Of a stretch of DNA of 64,000 bases, positions 52,264-61,696 are shown in pieces (positions within the stretch are counted from its first letter, which is position 1; each line of letters opens with the position of its first letter). The position numbers and the translations under genes were made by a program. This stretch comes from Hymenobacter sp. BRD128 (lineage in GTDB: Bacteria; Bacteroidota; Bacteroidia; Cytophagales; Hymenobacteraceae). Under the pieces are notes generated by a model that was not told where the DNA came from, did not search any database, and was given only the letters and a program-made list of their open reading frames with translations. The DNA is taken from NCBI RefSeq assembly GCF_013256625.1, contig NZ_CP053908.1, forward strand, positions 1,674,001 through 1,738,000, given 5' to 3'.

Positions 52264-52944
52264 ATGAAAATTCTTCTCGTCGAAGATGAGCCCTCCGTGG
52301 CTGCCTTCCTGCACCAGGGCCTCAGCGAGCAGGACTACACCGTGGACCTGGCCGCCGATGGCCTGCTCGGCCTGCGCCGCGCCCAAAGCACGCAGTACGA
52401 CTGCCTGATTCTGGACCAGATGCTGCCCGGCCTCAGCGGCCTCGAAGTGTGCCGCCAGGTGCGCGCCCACGACCCCGGCGTGCCCATTCTGATGCTCACG
52501 GCGCTGGGCGAAACGGACGACAAAATCCGGGGCCTCGACGCCGGGGCCGACGATTACCTGGTCAAGCCCTTTGCCTTCAGTGAGTTGCTGGCCCGCATCC
52601 GGGCGCTGGTGCGCCGCCGCACCGAGGCGCCCGCGCCGGCCGCCGTGCTGCGCCTGGCCGACCTCAGCCTCGACCCCGCCACCAAGCGCGTGGAGCGTGC
52701 CGGCCAGCTTATCACGCTCACGGCCCGCGAGTTTGCGCTGCTCGAATACCTGCTGCGCCGCCAGGGCCACGTAGTGAGCCGCGCCGACTTGCTGGCGCAC
52801 GTCTGGGAGTTGAGCTTCGACACCGGCTCCAACGTAATTGACGTGTACATCAATTTTTTGCGCAAGAAAATAGATAAAGGCTTTGAGCCCAAGCTCATTC
52901 ACACGCTGGTGGGCATGGGCTACGCGCTGCGGATTAATGAGTAA
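52264..52944 (+). CDS. OmpR-family response regulator
   Basis: This 226-residue protein has a receiver domain (1-~118) and a winged-helix DNA-binding domain (~128-224). All receiver residues are present: the acidic pair in LLVEDEPS, the phospho-acceptor Asp in CLILDQMLPG, Thr in ILMLTALGE and Lys-Pro in DYLVKPFAF. The C-terminal domain shows LTAREFALLEYLLRRQGHVVSRADLL and DVYINFLRKKID. It most resembles CusR/CopR/QseB-like regulators that answer metals or envelope signals. The histidine kinase gene follows 90 bases downstream. The target genes are not evident. The divergent TPR lipoprotein and the carbonic anhydrase downstream are the nearest candidates. Confidence 0.95.
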   Translation: MKILLVEDEPSVAAFLHQGLSEQDYTVDLAADGLLGLRRAQSTQYDCLILDQMLPGLSGLEVCRQVRAHDPGVPILMLTALGETDDKIRGLDAGADDYLVKPFAFSELLARIRALVRRRTEAPAPAAVLRLADLSLDPATKRVERAGQLITLTAREFALLEYLLRRQGHVVSRADLLAHVWELSFDTGSNVIDVYINFLRKKIDKGFEPKLIHTLVGMGYALRINE

Positions 52945-53034
52945 TGGCTAGCGAAGAGTGGGCACCACGTGATGTTACTCATCACCTGCACTACTTACCT
53001 AATTACTTATGAGTTACTTACGATTCCTCATTCT

Positions 53035-54429
53035 ATGTCCATTCGCCTGCGGCTGGCGGCTCAGTTTGGAGCCATTCTGGTGATTACGCTGGTGCTGTTC
53101 GCGCTGGCTATCTACTTCGTAACGCAGCGAGCCCGCCGTGAAGAGTTTACCCAAAGCCTGTTTAAGCGGGCGCTGGTGGTGGGCCACGCCTACGCCGACG
53201 GCCAGGCGCGGGCCGATTCGAGCCACCGGGCCTCGTACCGGCAGTATTTGCGCCAGCTCTACCGCACGCTGCCCGCCGAGGAAGGGCGCGTGTACGACGC
53301 CGCCGGACGGCTCGTGTTTCGCGAGGGCCAGCGCCCGCCGGCCAAGCCCATTCCGGCCGCCTGGCTGGCCGAGGTGCACCAGCTGGGTAGGGCGGTGCTC
53401 GAGCCCGAAACCCATTATCACGAAACGGTGGGTTTGCTCTACCAGGATGCCCGGCTAGGCCCGCTCGTGGTGGTGGCCGCCTCGGTCGATGAGGAAGGCC
53501 GCCGCCAGCTCGATACGCTGCGCAAGGTATTGATAATAGGCCTGCTGGCCGCCGCCGCCGTGATGAGCGGGGGCGGCTGGCTACTGGCCGGGCAGGCCCT
53601 GTACCCGCTGCGCCGCATGGTGAGCGAGGTCGATGGCATCACGGCTACCGACCTGAGCCGGCGCCTCACCCAGGCCAAGGGCCGGGCCGACGAGCTAGGC
53701 CACCTGGCTCAGCGCTTCAACCGCCTGCTCGACCGCCTCGAATCGGCTTTCGTGGGCCAGCGCACTTTCGTGCGTGATGCCTCGCACGAGTTGCGCACGC
53801 CCCTCACGGCCCTCATCGGCGAGCTCGAAGTGGCGCTGCTGCCCGCCGAGCGGCCCACTGCCGATTACCGCCGCACGCTGCAAAGCACCCTCGACGCGGC
53901 CCGCCAGCTCAGCAGCCTCACCAATGGCCTGCTGCAAATAGCGCGGGCGAGTGGCGACCCCTCGCAGGTGCCCATGCCCCCGGTGCGGGTTGATGAGCTG
54001 CTGCTGCAAGCCCACGAGCAGATACTGCGCCGCTACCCCACCTGCCGCGTCGATTTAGAACTGGGCGATGAGGCGCCGCCCGCCGTGCGCGGCAATGAGG
54101 CGCTGCTGCTCGCTGCCATCCTCAACGTGCTCGACAATGCCTGCAAGTACTCGGCCGGGGCCACCGAGCCGGTGCTGGCTAGCCTGCTGCCGGGCGGCGC
54201 GGGCCGCCTGCGCCTGCTGGTGCAGGACCACGGCCCTGGCCTCAGTGCCGCCGATTTGGAGCAGGTGTTTGTGCCGTTTTTTCGGGCGGCGGCGGTGCGG
54301 GCGCTGCCGGGGCACGGCATTGGGTTGCCCCTCACGGCCCAGATTATGGCCCTGCACGGCGGCCTGGTGCGCGTGGCCAGCGAGCCCGGCCAGGGCACTC
54401 AAGTGTGGCTCGAATGGTCATTGCACTAA
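53035..54429 (+). CDS. Sensor histidine kinase, partner of the OmpR-type regulator
   Basis: This 464-residue inner-membrane kinase has TM1 (~8-28), a periplasmic domain to ~residue 160 and TM2 (~163-185). HAMP (~186-240) follows. HisKA carries the phospho-accepting His in VRDASHELRTPLTAL (~260). HATPase_c has an N box NVLDNACKYS, G1 QDHGPGLS and G2 GHGIGLPL. All catalytic motifs are intact, unlike the kinase at 31889-33666. The ATG at 53035 starts just before TM1. A longer in-frame extension upstream is not membrane-like in a sensible way. The signal is unknown. Confidence 0.94.
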   Translation: MSIRLRLAAQFGAILVITLVLFALAIYFVTQRARREEFTQSLFKRALVVGHAYADGQARADSSHRASYRQYLRQLYRTLPAEEGRVYDAAGRLVFREGQRPPAKPIPAAWLAEVHQLGRAVLEPETHYHETVGLLYQDARLGPLVVVAASVDEEGRRQLDTLRKVLIIGLLAAAAVMSGGGWLLAGQALYPLRRMVSEVDGITATDLSRRLTQAKGRADELGHLAQRFNRLLDRLESAFVGQRTFVRDASHELRTPLTALIGELEVALLPAERPTADYRRTLQSTLDAARQLSSLTNGLLQIARASGDPSQVPMPPVRVDELLLQAHEQILRRYPTCRVDLELGDEAPPAVRGNEALLLAAILNVLDNACKYSAGATEPVLASLLPGGAGRLRLLVQDHGPGLSAADLEQVFVPFFRAAAVRALPGHGIGLPLTAQIMALHGGLVRVASEPGQGTQVWLEWSLH

Positions 54430-54583
54430 GAAAAAATATTATATAATTTCAACTTAAAAACTATCCTATCATCTCCCAGGCCTGTGCACATCTGGGCGGT
54501 AGCCCTGGGCTAGTATTAAGGCCTGACTGCTACCTTACCTGGCTTTTTCACTTTTTAATCTCCTCCGCTCCTACCCTTTTTTT

Positions 54584-55360
54584 ATGGCTTCTTCGCTTTC
54601 TTCTAAAGAGTCGGCTGCTTCCGGCATTCAGGATATTCTGGCCAACAATCGGCAGTGGGTGGCTACCAAAAACGCCGAAGACCCGCAGTTTTTTCAGCGC
54701 CTGGCCAATGGCCAGCAGCCGCGCTACCTGTTCATCGGCTGCTCCGACTCGCGGGTGCCGGCCTCGGGCATCACGGGCACCGGGCCGGGGGAGATGTTTG
54801 TGCACCGCAACATTGCCAACCTGGTGGTACACACCGACATGAACCTGCTCAGCGTGCTGCAATACGCCGTGGAAGTGCTCGGCGTGCAGGATATTCTGGT
54901 GGTGGGCCACTACGGCTGCGGCGGCGTGGCGGCGGCGGCCACCAACAAGCAGTACGGGCTGATTGACAACTGGCTGGTCAATATCCGCGACGTGGTGCAC
55001 CTGCACGAAACCGAGCTGCTGCGCCTCCCGGACGAGCGGCAGCGCCTGCGCCGCCTCGTCGAGCTCAACGTGGTGGAGCAAGTGCGCAACCTGGCCAAAA
55101 CCAACATCATCCAGAACGCGCTGCGCGGCCACCAGCCGCCCCGCCTCCACGGCCTCGTCTACGATATTGCCGATGGCGTGCTCAAAGACTTGCAGGTAAA
55201 CAATACAGCTGTTATTCACGACCTGGCCCACGTCTACGGCACCGAGGTTGCTCCGTTTGCGGCGGCCCAACCCGCCCCCAAAGCCGCCACTACCGCCGAA
55301 GAAGCCAGCCACCGCGACGGCCCGCCGCTCGACCCCGCGTCCGCAGCGGCAATGGTTTAA
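54584..55360 (+). CDS. Beta-class carbonic anhydrase
   Basis: This 258-residue zinc enzyme converts CO2 to bicarbonate and back. The zinc ligands are in IGCSDSRVP (Cys, with the Asp-Arg dyad) and VVGHYGCGGV (His and Cys). The GEMFVHRNIANLV segment is also conserved. The core ends near residue 225. A ~30-residue Ala/Pro/Glu tail follows and is probably disordered. There is no signal peptide, so it is cytoplasmic. It lies 154 bases after the sensor-kinase gene on the same strand, and nothing ties it functionally to that system. Type II beta enzymes have Asp in place of an open zinc site. This one keeps the usual DxR pair. Confidence 0.95.
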   Translation: MASSLSSKESAASGIQDILANNRQWVATKNAEDPQFFQRLANGQQPRYLFIGCSDSRVPASGITGTGPGEMFVHRNIANLVVHTDMNLLSVLQYAVEVLGVQDILVVGHYGCGGVAAAATNKQYGLIDNWLVNIRDVVHLHETELLRLPDERQRLRRLVELNVVEQVRNLAKTNIIQNALRGHQPPRLHGLVYDIADGVLKDLQVNNTAVIHDLAHVYGTEVAPFAAAQPAPKAATTAEEASHRDGPPLDPASAAAMV

Positions 55361-55375
55361 ACTGATGCCACGCGC

Positions 55376-56341
55376 TTACTTACCAGCGGTACCGGTAGCC
55401 GGGGTAGGCTTCAGATTTCTATACCAGCGGGCATGCAGGCGGTCGCGGCGGGCAGCGGCACGCAGCAGCGGCGGCAACAGCTGCTGGCACAGTCGGTTCA
55501 CCGTCAGGTCCTCGCTGGTGTAAGTGGGCAGCTTAATGGCTTCTTGCAGCACGGCGATGGCTTGGTGGCGGTGGCTCTGGTACTTATACATGCGGGCCAG
55601 GTCGTAGCTGTACTGCACCCGGCCGGGGTCGAGCTGATGCGCCTTTTCGAGGGCATCAATGGCTTTTTTAGAGCTGGCGCCGTGCGGGTAGCCGCCCAAA
55701 AAAACGCGCGAAAACGTTTTTTCCAGCACGTTATAATGCGCCACCCGGTAGTACCAGCGGCCCAGCAGCTGCCAGGCCTCGGGCAGGTCGGGGCGGCGCT
55801 CGGCGGCCAGAAACACGTGCGAGCGCAGCTGCTTAAACAGCCGCAGCCGGTCGCGGGCGCTCGTCAGCCCGGCCTCGCTGAAGAGGGCCAGCGCCATCGC
55901 GTAGTTGCTTTCGCCACCTTCGGGCTGGAGGGCCAGCGCGCGGTCAGCATACTGGTGCGCGGCGTCGAAATACGCTTTTTTGCGGGTTTCGTCCGAGTAG
56001 CGGTTGCCGATGCTCACGCTCAGCACGGCGGCCCGCCACAGGCTTTCGTAGTGCTGGGCATTGAGCTTGAGCACTGCCTGGTACTCGGCCAGCGCTTCCG
56101 AGTCTTTATACTTGCCCTGCAGGCTGGCCGCCAGCCGCAGGTGCTGGCGCAAGGCCACCGAGTCGGGCGCGGGCGAGGCCCCGGCTTTGGACTTTGGCCG
56201 GGGGCCTAGCTCAGCTGGCTCGAGCGTAGCAGGCAATGAAGGCTGGGAGGTGGTCGTTTTCTGGGCCTGGGCCACGGGCAGGCCGCCCAGCCCGGTCAGG
56301 CTCAGCAGCGTTGCTACCAGTGTCGGGCGAACCACAGCCAT
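55376..56341 (-). CDS. Secreted TPR protein, regulator-of-microtubule-dynamics-like
   Basis: This 321-residue protein has a signal peptide to about residue 26 (LPVAQAQ). After a low-complexity linker come TPR-like helical pairs (SLQGKYKDSEALAEYQAVLK, HQYADRALALQPEGGESNYA and AIDALEKAHQLDPGRVQYSY). The order and spacing, with LPEAWQLLGRWYYRVAHYN in the middle, resemble bacterial homologues of the RMD (regulator of microtubule dynamics) family, whose role in bacteria is unknown. It should lie in the periplasm. The two genes that flank it, carbonic anhydrase (convergent) and parC (same strand), give no hint of function. Confidence 0.8.
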   Translation of the reverse strand: MAVVRPTLVATLLSLTGLGGLPVAQAQKTTTSQPSLPATLEPAELGPRPKSKAGASPAPDSVALRQHLRLAASLQGKYKDSEALAEYQAVLKLNAQHYESLWRAAVLSVSIGNRYSDETRKKAYFDAAHQYADRALALQPEGGESNYAMALALFSEAGLTSARDRLRLFKQLRSHVFLAAERRPDLPEAWQLLGRWYYRVAHYNVLEKTFSRVFLGGYPHGASSKKAIDALEKAHQLDPGRVQYSYDLARMYKYQSHRHQAIAVLQEAIKLPTYTSEDLTVNRLCQQLLPPLLRAAARRDRLHARWYRNLKPTPATGTAGK

Positions 56342-56376
56342 GCCTTTATCAACGGGCTAAACAGCGAGCTAGTGCC

Positions 56377-59334
56377 TTAAAACAACCCTAGCTGCGCCTT
56401 GGGCCGCCGCAGCAGCGCCTGCGACTGGGCCACCTCTTCGTCCGTGATTTCTACGTTGGCCGGCGCAGCGGCGGGCAGCGGCTCGTCGCTAGCCTCGCTC
56501 CCGCCCTCGGGCTTGGCCGCGCCGCGCCGCTTGGCTTCGCGGCGGGCGGGCTCGGGGCCTTCGTCGGTGAGTAGCGCCAGGCCGTGAATTTTGAAGTAGT
56601 TGAGCTTGTTGCCCAGCGCCTTCCAACCTTTTACCTCGATAAACTGGTCGAGGCGAATCTTCTCCTTCTCCTTGTCGGCCTTCTTATCGCGCTGTAAGCT
56701 CACTTCCACCTCCGGCTCGGCAAAGGTGCTGGCGGCCAGCAGCTTCGAGCCTTTGCTTTCGGAAATGAAGGTAAAGCGCTTGTCCAGGGTCGTGGTTTCG
56801 ATATGGAAACGCTTGACATAGTGCATTTTGGTTTCACCGTCCACGTACACGGCGCTCACCACGGTATTGGGCTCCAGCTTGCGCAGTAGCACAATGTTGG
56901 GCACGTCGAAGTGCGTGGCCGGTGAGGGCGCGGTCAGTTCATACGAGCCGTCCTTGTACACCACCAGCACCACGTGCTCGGTGTCGAAGGCGCCCAGATA
57001 GCGGCCGTGCCCGGCGTGGTTGAGGCGGCCCACTACCGGGTCGAAGAACACGTCGCGCCCCCCTAGCGTGCTGTCGCCCACCGACTTCTGGGTAATCTTC
57101 TTTATCGGCTGCTTGGTCACGATGTTGCCCATAGAGCCCTTCCCTTTGATGGCCAGCTCAGCAAAATCAAACTCGAATTGCTTGACCCTAGCCGGCGCCT
57201 TGTCCGAAAGCTGAATCGTCACCGTCTCGCTTTCCGAATTAGGATTGGCCGTCAGGTACAGCGTTTTCGTGCCCTTGGTACGCTTAGTGAGGTCGTAGGT
57301 TTTATCGCGCGTGATGCCCGTAACCAGGAAGCGCTTGGCAAAGCTGATGCCGCTAGCCCCGTCCACGTACACCATGTTATACACCAGGCGGTCATCGTTT
57401 TTGTTATAAACGCCAACGTGCAGAATGTCCTTGCCCACGAAGGTTTTCTCCGCGATTTTGGTCACCATAAACGTGCCGTCGCGCTTGATGGCGATGATGT
57501 CGTCGAGGTCCGAGCAGTCGCACACAAACTCGTCTTTCTTCAGCCCGTAGCCCACAAAGCCATCCTGGCGATTCACGTAGAGCTTTTGGTTAGCTATTGC
57601 AACCTTCTGTGCCGTAACTACATCGAAGGTCCGGAGCTGGGTTTTACGCTCGCGGCCCGCGCCGTACTTCTTCAGCAGATTTTCGAAATACCCAATGGCG
57701 TAGCGCGTGAGGTGCGCCAGGTTATCGGCTACCTCGGCTAGCTCGGCATCAAGCTTCTGAATGTATTCCTCGGCCTTGAAACCGTCATATTTTGAAATGC
57801 GCTTGATGCGAATTTCGGTTAGGCGCGTCAGGTCGTCCTCGCTCACCGGGCGGCGCAGCACGACGCGCGTGTCGCTAGCCTTCAATTTCTCACCTTCCAC
57901 GCGCACAAACTTCTTCAGGCCGGCGTCAATGGTTTCGAGAATCTGCTCCCAGGTTTCGCAGTCCTCGATTTTGCGGTAGATGCGGTTTTCAATAAAAATC
58001 TTCTCCAGCGACGCCGAATGCCATTTTTCCTGCAACTCCTGCTGCCGTATTTCCAACTCGCGTTCGAGCAAACGCACGGTTTTGCCGGTGCTCAGGCGCA
58101 GCATATCCTCCACGCTCACAAAGCGCGGCTTGTCGTCAATTATGACGCAGGTGTTGGGCGAAATCGAAATCTCGCAATCCGTGAAGGCATAAAGGGCGTC
58201 GATGGTGAGGTCGGGGCTGATGCCGGGCGGCAGCTGCACCTGAATCTCCACGTCGGCGGCGGTATTGTCTACCACCTTCTTAATCTTGATTTTATTGGCC
58301 TCGCTAGCCTTCACGATGCTCTCCATGAGCGCCGTGGTGGTGGTGCCATACGGGATGTCGCGGATGACGAGCAGCGTCTTATCGACCTTCTCAATCGTGG
58401 CCCGCAGCCGGATGCGCCCGCCGCGCTGCCCGCTCTGGTAATTGCTGATATCGGCTAGCCCGCCCGTCGGAAAATCAGGGTACAACTGAAACTCCCGATT
58501 GCGCAGCACCGCCACGCTCGCCTGGCACAGCTCGCGAAAGTTGTGCGGCATAATCTTGGTACTCAGGCCCACCGCAATGCCTTCGACGCCCTGCGCCAGC
58601 AGCAGCGGAAACTTTACGGGCAGCGTAGTTGGCTCGCGCTTGCGGCCGTCGTAGCTCATCTGCCACTCCGTGATGTCGGGGTTGAACACGACTTCGAGCG
58701 CAAACTTGCTCAGGCGGGCCTCGATGTAGCGCGGCGCGGCCGCCGAGTCGCCGGTGCGCACGTCGCCCCAGTTGCCCTGCGTTTCGATAAGCAGGTCTTT
58801 CTGGCCCAGGTTCACCATCGCATCGCCAATACTGGCGTCGCCGTGCGGGTGGTATTGCATGGTCTGGCCAATGACGTTGGCTACTTTATTAAAGCGGCCG
58901 TCGTCCATCTCATTCATGGCGTGCAGGATGCGCCGCTGCACGGGCTTCAGGCCGTCTTCCACGGCCGGCACGGCCCGCTCCAGAATCACGTAGCTGGCGT
59001 AGTCCAGAAACCAGTTCTGGTACATACCGCGCACGTTATTAAGGTCATGAATGACCTCACCGGGGGCAAACTTGGTATCCTCTTCTGCTTCTTCGCTAGC
59101 CTCCTGCGGCGAGTCGGGCTCGGCTTCCCCATCGGTAAACAACGCAGGGCTAGCCTCATCCGTCTCGTCGAATAACGTATTTGCTACCAGCTGCGCGGCC
59201 TCGTGCGCAGCGGCCTCAACTGCTGCGTCCGGCACCGGGTGGGCAGGGGCGCTTAAGTCAAAATCCAGCGAGTCGCCCGGCTGCAAGTAGTCAGGGTCAG
59301 AAGCGTCGGGAGCGGTAGAGTCAAAAATAGCCAC
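56377..59334 (-). CDS. parC: DNA topoisomerase IV subunit A
   Basis: This is a 985-residue type IIA topoisomerase A subunit. It has the breakage-reunion domain (~95-560) with active-site Tyr in AAPRYIEARLS and the start YASYVILERAVPAVEDGLKP. A long coiled-coil gate and a C-terminal beta-pinwheel follow. Unusual is an N-terminal extension of ~90 residues rich in Glu, Asp and Ala before DLNNVRGMYQNWFLDYA. The tail (~950-985) is also low-complexity. The start is GTG at 59334. It lies downstream of parE on the same strand. I call it topoisomerase IV rather than gyrase because in Bacteroidota adjacent A and B genes of this form are usually annotated so, but the distinction is not proven. Confidence 0.9.
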   Translation of the reverse strand: MAIFDSTAPDASDPDYLQPGDSLDFDLSAPAHPVPDAAVEAAAHEAAQLVANTLFDETDEASPALFTDGEAEPDSPQEASEEAEEDTKFAPGEVIHDLNNVRGMYQNWFLDYASYVILERAVPAVEDGLKPVQRRILHAMNEMDDGRFNKVANVIGQTMQYHPHGDASIGDAMVNLGQKDLLIETQGNWGDVRTGDSAAAPRYIEARLSKFALEVVFNPDITEWQMSYDGRKREPTTLPVKFPLLLAQGVEGIAVGLSTKIMPHNFRELCQASVAVLRNREFQLYPDFPTGGLADISNYQSGQRGGRIRLRATIEKVDKTLLVIRDIPYGTTTTALMESIVKASEANKIKIKKVVDNTAADVEIQVQLPPGISPDLTIDALYAFTDCEISISPNTCVIIDDKPRFVSVEDMLRLSTGKTVRLLERELEIRQQELQEKWHSASLEKIFIENRIYRKIEDCETWEQILETIDAGLKKFVRVEGEKLKASDTRVVLRRPVSEDDLTRLTEIRIKRISKYDGFKAEEYIQKLDAELAEVADNLAHLTRYAIGYFENLLKKYGAGRERKTQLRTFDVVTAQKVAIANQKLYVNRQDGFVGYGLKKDEFVCDCSDLDDIIAIKRDGTFMVTKIAEKTFVGKDILHVGVYNKNDDRLVYNMVYVDGASGISFAKRFLVTGITRDKTYDLTKRTKGTKTLYLTANPNSESETVTIQLSDKAPARVKQFEFDFAELAIKGKGSMGNIVTKQPIKKITQKSVGDSTLGGRDVFFDPVVGRLNHAGHGRYLGAFDTEHVVLVVYKDGSYELTAPSPATHFDVPNIVLLRKLEPNTVVSAVYVDGETKMHYVKRFHIETTTLDKRFTFISESKGSKLLAASTFAEPEVEVSLQRDKKADKEKEKIRLDQFIEVKGWKALGNKLNYFKIHGLALLTDEGPEPARREAKRRGAAKPEGGSEASDEPLPAAAPANVEITDEEVAQSQALLRRPKAQLGLF

Positions 59335-59503
59335 AAGAGAAAACGTAAAATCGGCAAGCTGCCGTCAAAAGTACCGTAAAAATTGGCGCCAATCACCAGT
59401 TTAGCAAGAGCTGGCTAGCTCGGAAAGTTCCCAAAAATATTAGCTACACTTCAAGGCAAAGCTACTAATATAACTGGCAATTCTAGGGTATGACATTACA
59501 AAA

Positions 59504-59532
59504 AGCCCCCGCCCGACGAGCGGGCGAGGGCT
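59504..59532 (-). terminator. Hairpin downstream of parE
   Basis: AGCCC..GCCCG pairs with CGGGC..GGGCT around a short ACGAG loop. On the minus strand it ends in TTTTT. It lies 22 bases after the parE stop, in the 219-base gap before parC, so the two genes are not simply co-transcribed. Confidence 0.7.
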
Positions 59533-59553
59533 ATTACTTGAGTTTCGCTAGCC

Positions 59554-61467
59554 CTACGCCAGCGCGATTTCGGCCACCGGCAGCACGTCGCTCGTCACCA
59601 AGTCTTTTTCCAGGCGCAGGTTGTCGATGATGAACTCCTGGCGGGCCGGTGTATTCTTGCCCATGTAGTAGGCCAGCACCTGCTGAATCGAGCGGTCCGA
59701 CTGCAGGATAACCGGCTCCAGCTTAATATTTTCGCCGATAAATTTCCCGAACTCATCGGGCGAAATCTCCCCTAGCCCCTTAAAGCGCGTCACCTCGGGG
59801 TTGCGGCCGAGCTTGCGCATGGCGTCTTGCTTTTCCTGCTCGTTGTAGCAGTAGATGGTTTCCTTCTTGTTCCGCACCCGGAAGAGCGGTGTTTCAAGAA
59901 TATACACGTGGCCGTTGCGCACCAGGTCGGGGAAAAACTGGAGGAAGAACGTGAGCAGCAGCAGCCGGATGTGCATGCCATCTACGTCGGCATCGGTGGC
60001 TACTACCACGCGGTTGTAGCGCAGGCCTTCGAGGCCTTCCTCAATGTTGAGCGCGTGCTGCAAGAGGTTGAATTCCTCGTTCTCGTACACAATCTTCTTT
60101 TTGAGACCGAAGCAGTTGAGTGGCTTGCCGCGCAGGCTGAACACGGCTTCGAGCTCCACGTTGCGGCTCTTGGTGATGCTGCCGCTGGCCGAGTCGCCCT
60201 CGGTAATGAAAAGCGTGGTCAGTTGCTCCTTTTCGGCGCCATCCTTCACATTCTCACCCAGATGAAAGCGGCAGTCGCGCAGCTTGCGGTTGTGCAGATT
60301 AGCTTTTTTAGCGCGCTGGTTGGCTAACTTCTTCACGCCAGCCATGTCCTTGCGCTCGCGCTCGCTTAGATCAATGCGCTTGCGCAGCGCCTCAGCAGCT
60401 AGGGGATTTTTATGGAGGTAGTTGTCAAGGTTCTCCTTCACAAAATCCACGATAAAGCCGCGCACGGTGCGGCTGCCTTCCGGCTCCATATTGATGCTAC
60501 CCAGCTTGGTCTTGGTCTGGCTCTCAAATACCGGCTCTTGCACCCGCACCGAGATGGCGCCAATGATGCTAGCCCGGATATCGGCCGCGTCGTAATCCTT
60601 TTTGTAGAACTCGCGCACGGTCTTCACCACCGCTTCGCGAAACGCGGCTAAGTGCGTGCCCCCTTGCGTAGTATACTGCCCGTTCACAAACGAATAGTAT
60701 TCTTCGCCATAGTCATTGCCGTGGGTCAGGGCAATTTCAATATCCTCGCCCCTGAGATGGATGATGTCGTAGCGGCGGCTTTCCTGGTCGGTTTTGTCTT
60801 TTAGCAAATCGAGCAGACCGTTGTCTGACACGAATTTTTGCCCGTTGTAGTAGATGGTCAGGCCCGCGTTGAGGTAGCAGTAGTAGCGAATCTGATTTTC
60901 GAGAAACTCCGGAATGAAGCGGTAATTCTTAAAAATCGTGTCGTCGGGCTGAAAGGTGATGAGCGTGCCGTTGCGCTGGCTCGTCTTAATGGGCGCCGGG
61001 TCGTTGAGCAGCTGACCCTGCGAAAATTCGGCCGCCTTGAGCTGGCCTTCGCGCACGCTCTGCACCACGAAGCTGCTGCTGAGCGCGTTCACGGCCTTGG
61101 TGCCCACGCCGTTGAGGCCCACCGACTTCTGAAACACCTTGCTGTCGTACTTGCCGCCGGTGTTGATTTTGCTCACCACATCCACCACTTTGCCCAGCGG
61201 AATACCCCGGCCGTAATCGCGCACCTGCACCCGGCTTTCCGAGATTTTAATCTCGATGGTGCGGCCGTAGCCCATCACGTGCTCGTCTATGCAGTTATCA
61301 ATTACTTCTTTGACAAGCACATAAATACCATCGTCGTAGGCCGAGCCATCGCCGAGTTTGCCAATGTACATGCCCGGCCGCAGGCGAATGTGCTCGCGCC
61401 AGTCGAGCGAGCGGATGCTGTCTTCGTTGTAATTGTGGACGGGGGCGGCAGGCAGGGTAGCACTCAT
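59554..61467 (-). CDS. parE: DNA topoisomerase IV subunit B
   Basis: This is a 637-residue subunit, standard length for ParE/GyrB without insertions. It has a GHKL ATPase domain ([46 protein letters not shown] and [13 protein letters not shown]) and a transducer domain. The TOPRIM domain has [13 protein letters not shown] and the metal-binding [14 protein letters not shown]. It supplies ATP turnover and strand passage for decatenation together with ParC, whose gene follows at 59334. A hairpin between the two suggests separate expression levels. The ATG at 61467 precedes an N-terminus of the usual type. Confidence 0.93.
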   Translation of the reverse strand: MSATLPAAPVHNYNEDSIRSLDWREHIRLRPGMYIGKLGDGSAYDDGIYVLVKEVIDNCIDEHVMGYGRTIEIKISESRVQVRDYGRGIPLGKVVDVVSKINTGGKYDSKVFQKSVGLNGVGTKAVNALSSSFVVQSVREGQLKAAEFSQGQLLNDPAPIKTSQRNGTLITFQPDDTIFKNYRFIPEFLENQIRYYCYLNAGLTIYYNGQKFVSDNGLLDLLKDKTDQESRRYDIIHLRGEDIEIALTHGNDYGEEYYSFVNGQYTTQGGTHLAAFREAVVKTVREFYKKDYDAADIRASIIGAISVRVQEPVFESQTKTKLGSINMEPEGSRTVRGFIVDFVKENLDNYLHKNPLAAEALRKRIDLSERERKDMAGVKKLANQRAKKANLHNRKLRDCRFHLGENVKDGAEKEQLTTLFITEGDSASGSITKSRNVELEAVFSLRGKPLNCFGLKKKIVYENEEFNLLQHALNIEEGLEGLRYNRVVVATDADVDGMHIRLLLLTFFLQFFPDLVRNGHVYILETPLFRVRNKKETIYCYNEQEKQDAMRKLGRNPEVTRFKGLGEISPDEFGKFIGENIKLEPVILQSDRSIQQVLAYYMGKNTPARQEFIIDNLRLEKDLVTSDVLPVAEIALA

Positions 61468-61696
61468 GAGTAATAATCCGTAGAAGGCGCAATGGCCGGG
61501 TAAAATAACGCCAAAAAACGCGGCTAGCCAGCACCCGGCCAGCCAGCAAATTTAGTTTTTTTCGGCCAATTTACTTAGCCAACATTAGTTGGCGGCCCCC
61601 AGTTCGGCCCAGCACGGCCCCAACGTGCCCGGCTGGTTTGCGTAAATGGGCCAACTCTCAATGCGTCAAGCACTAGCCCCATAGCTTATCTAGTCA

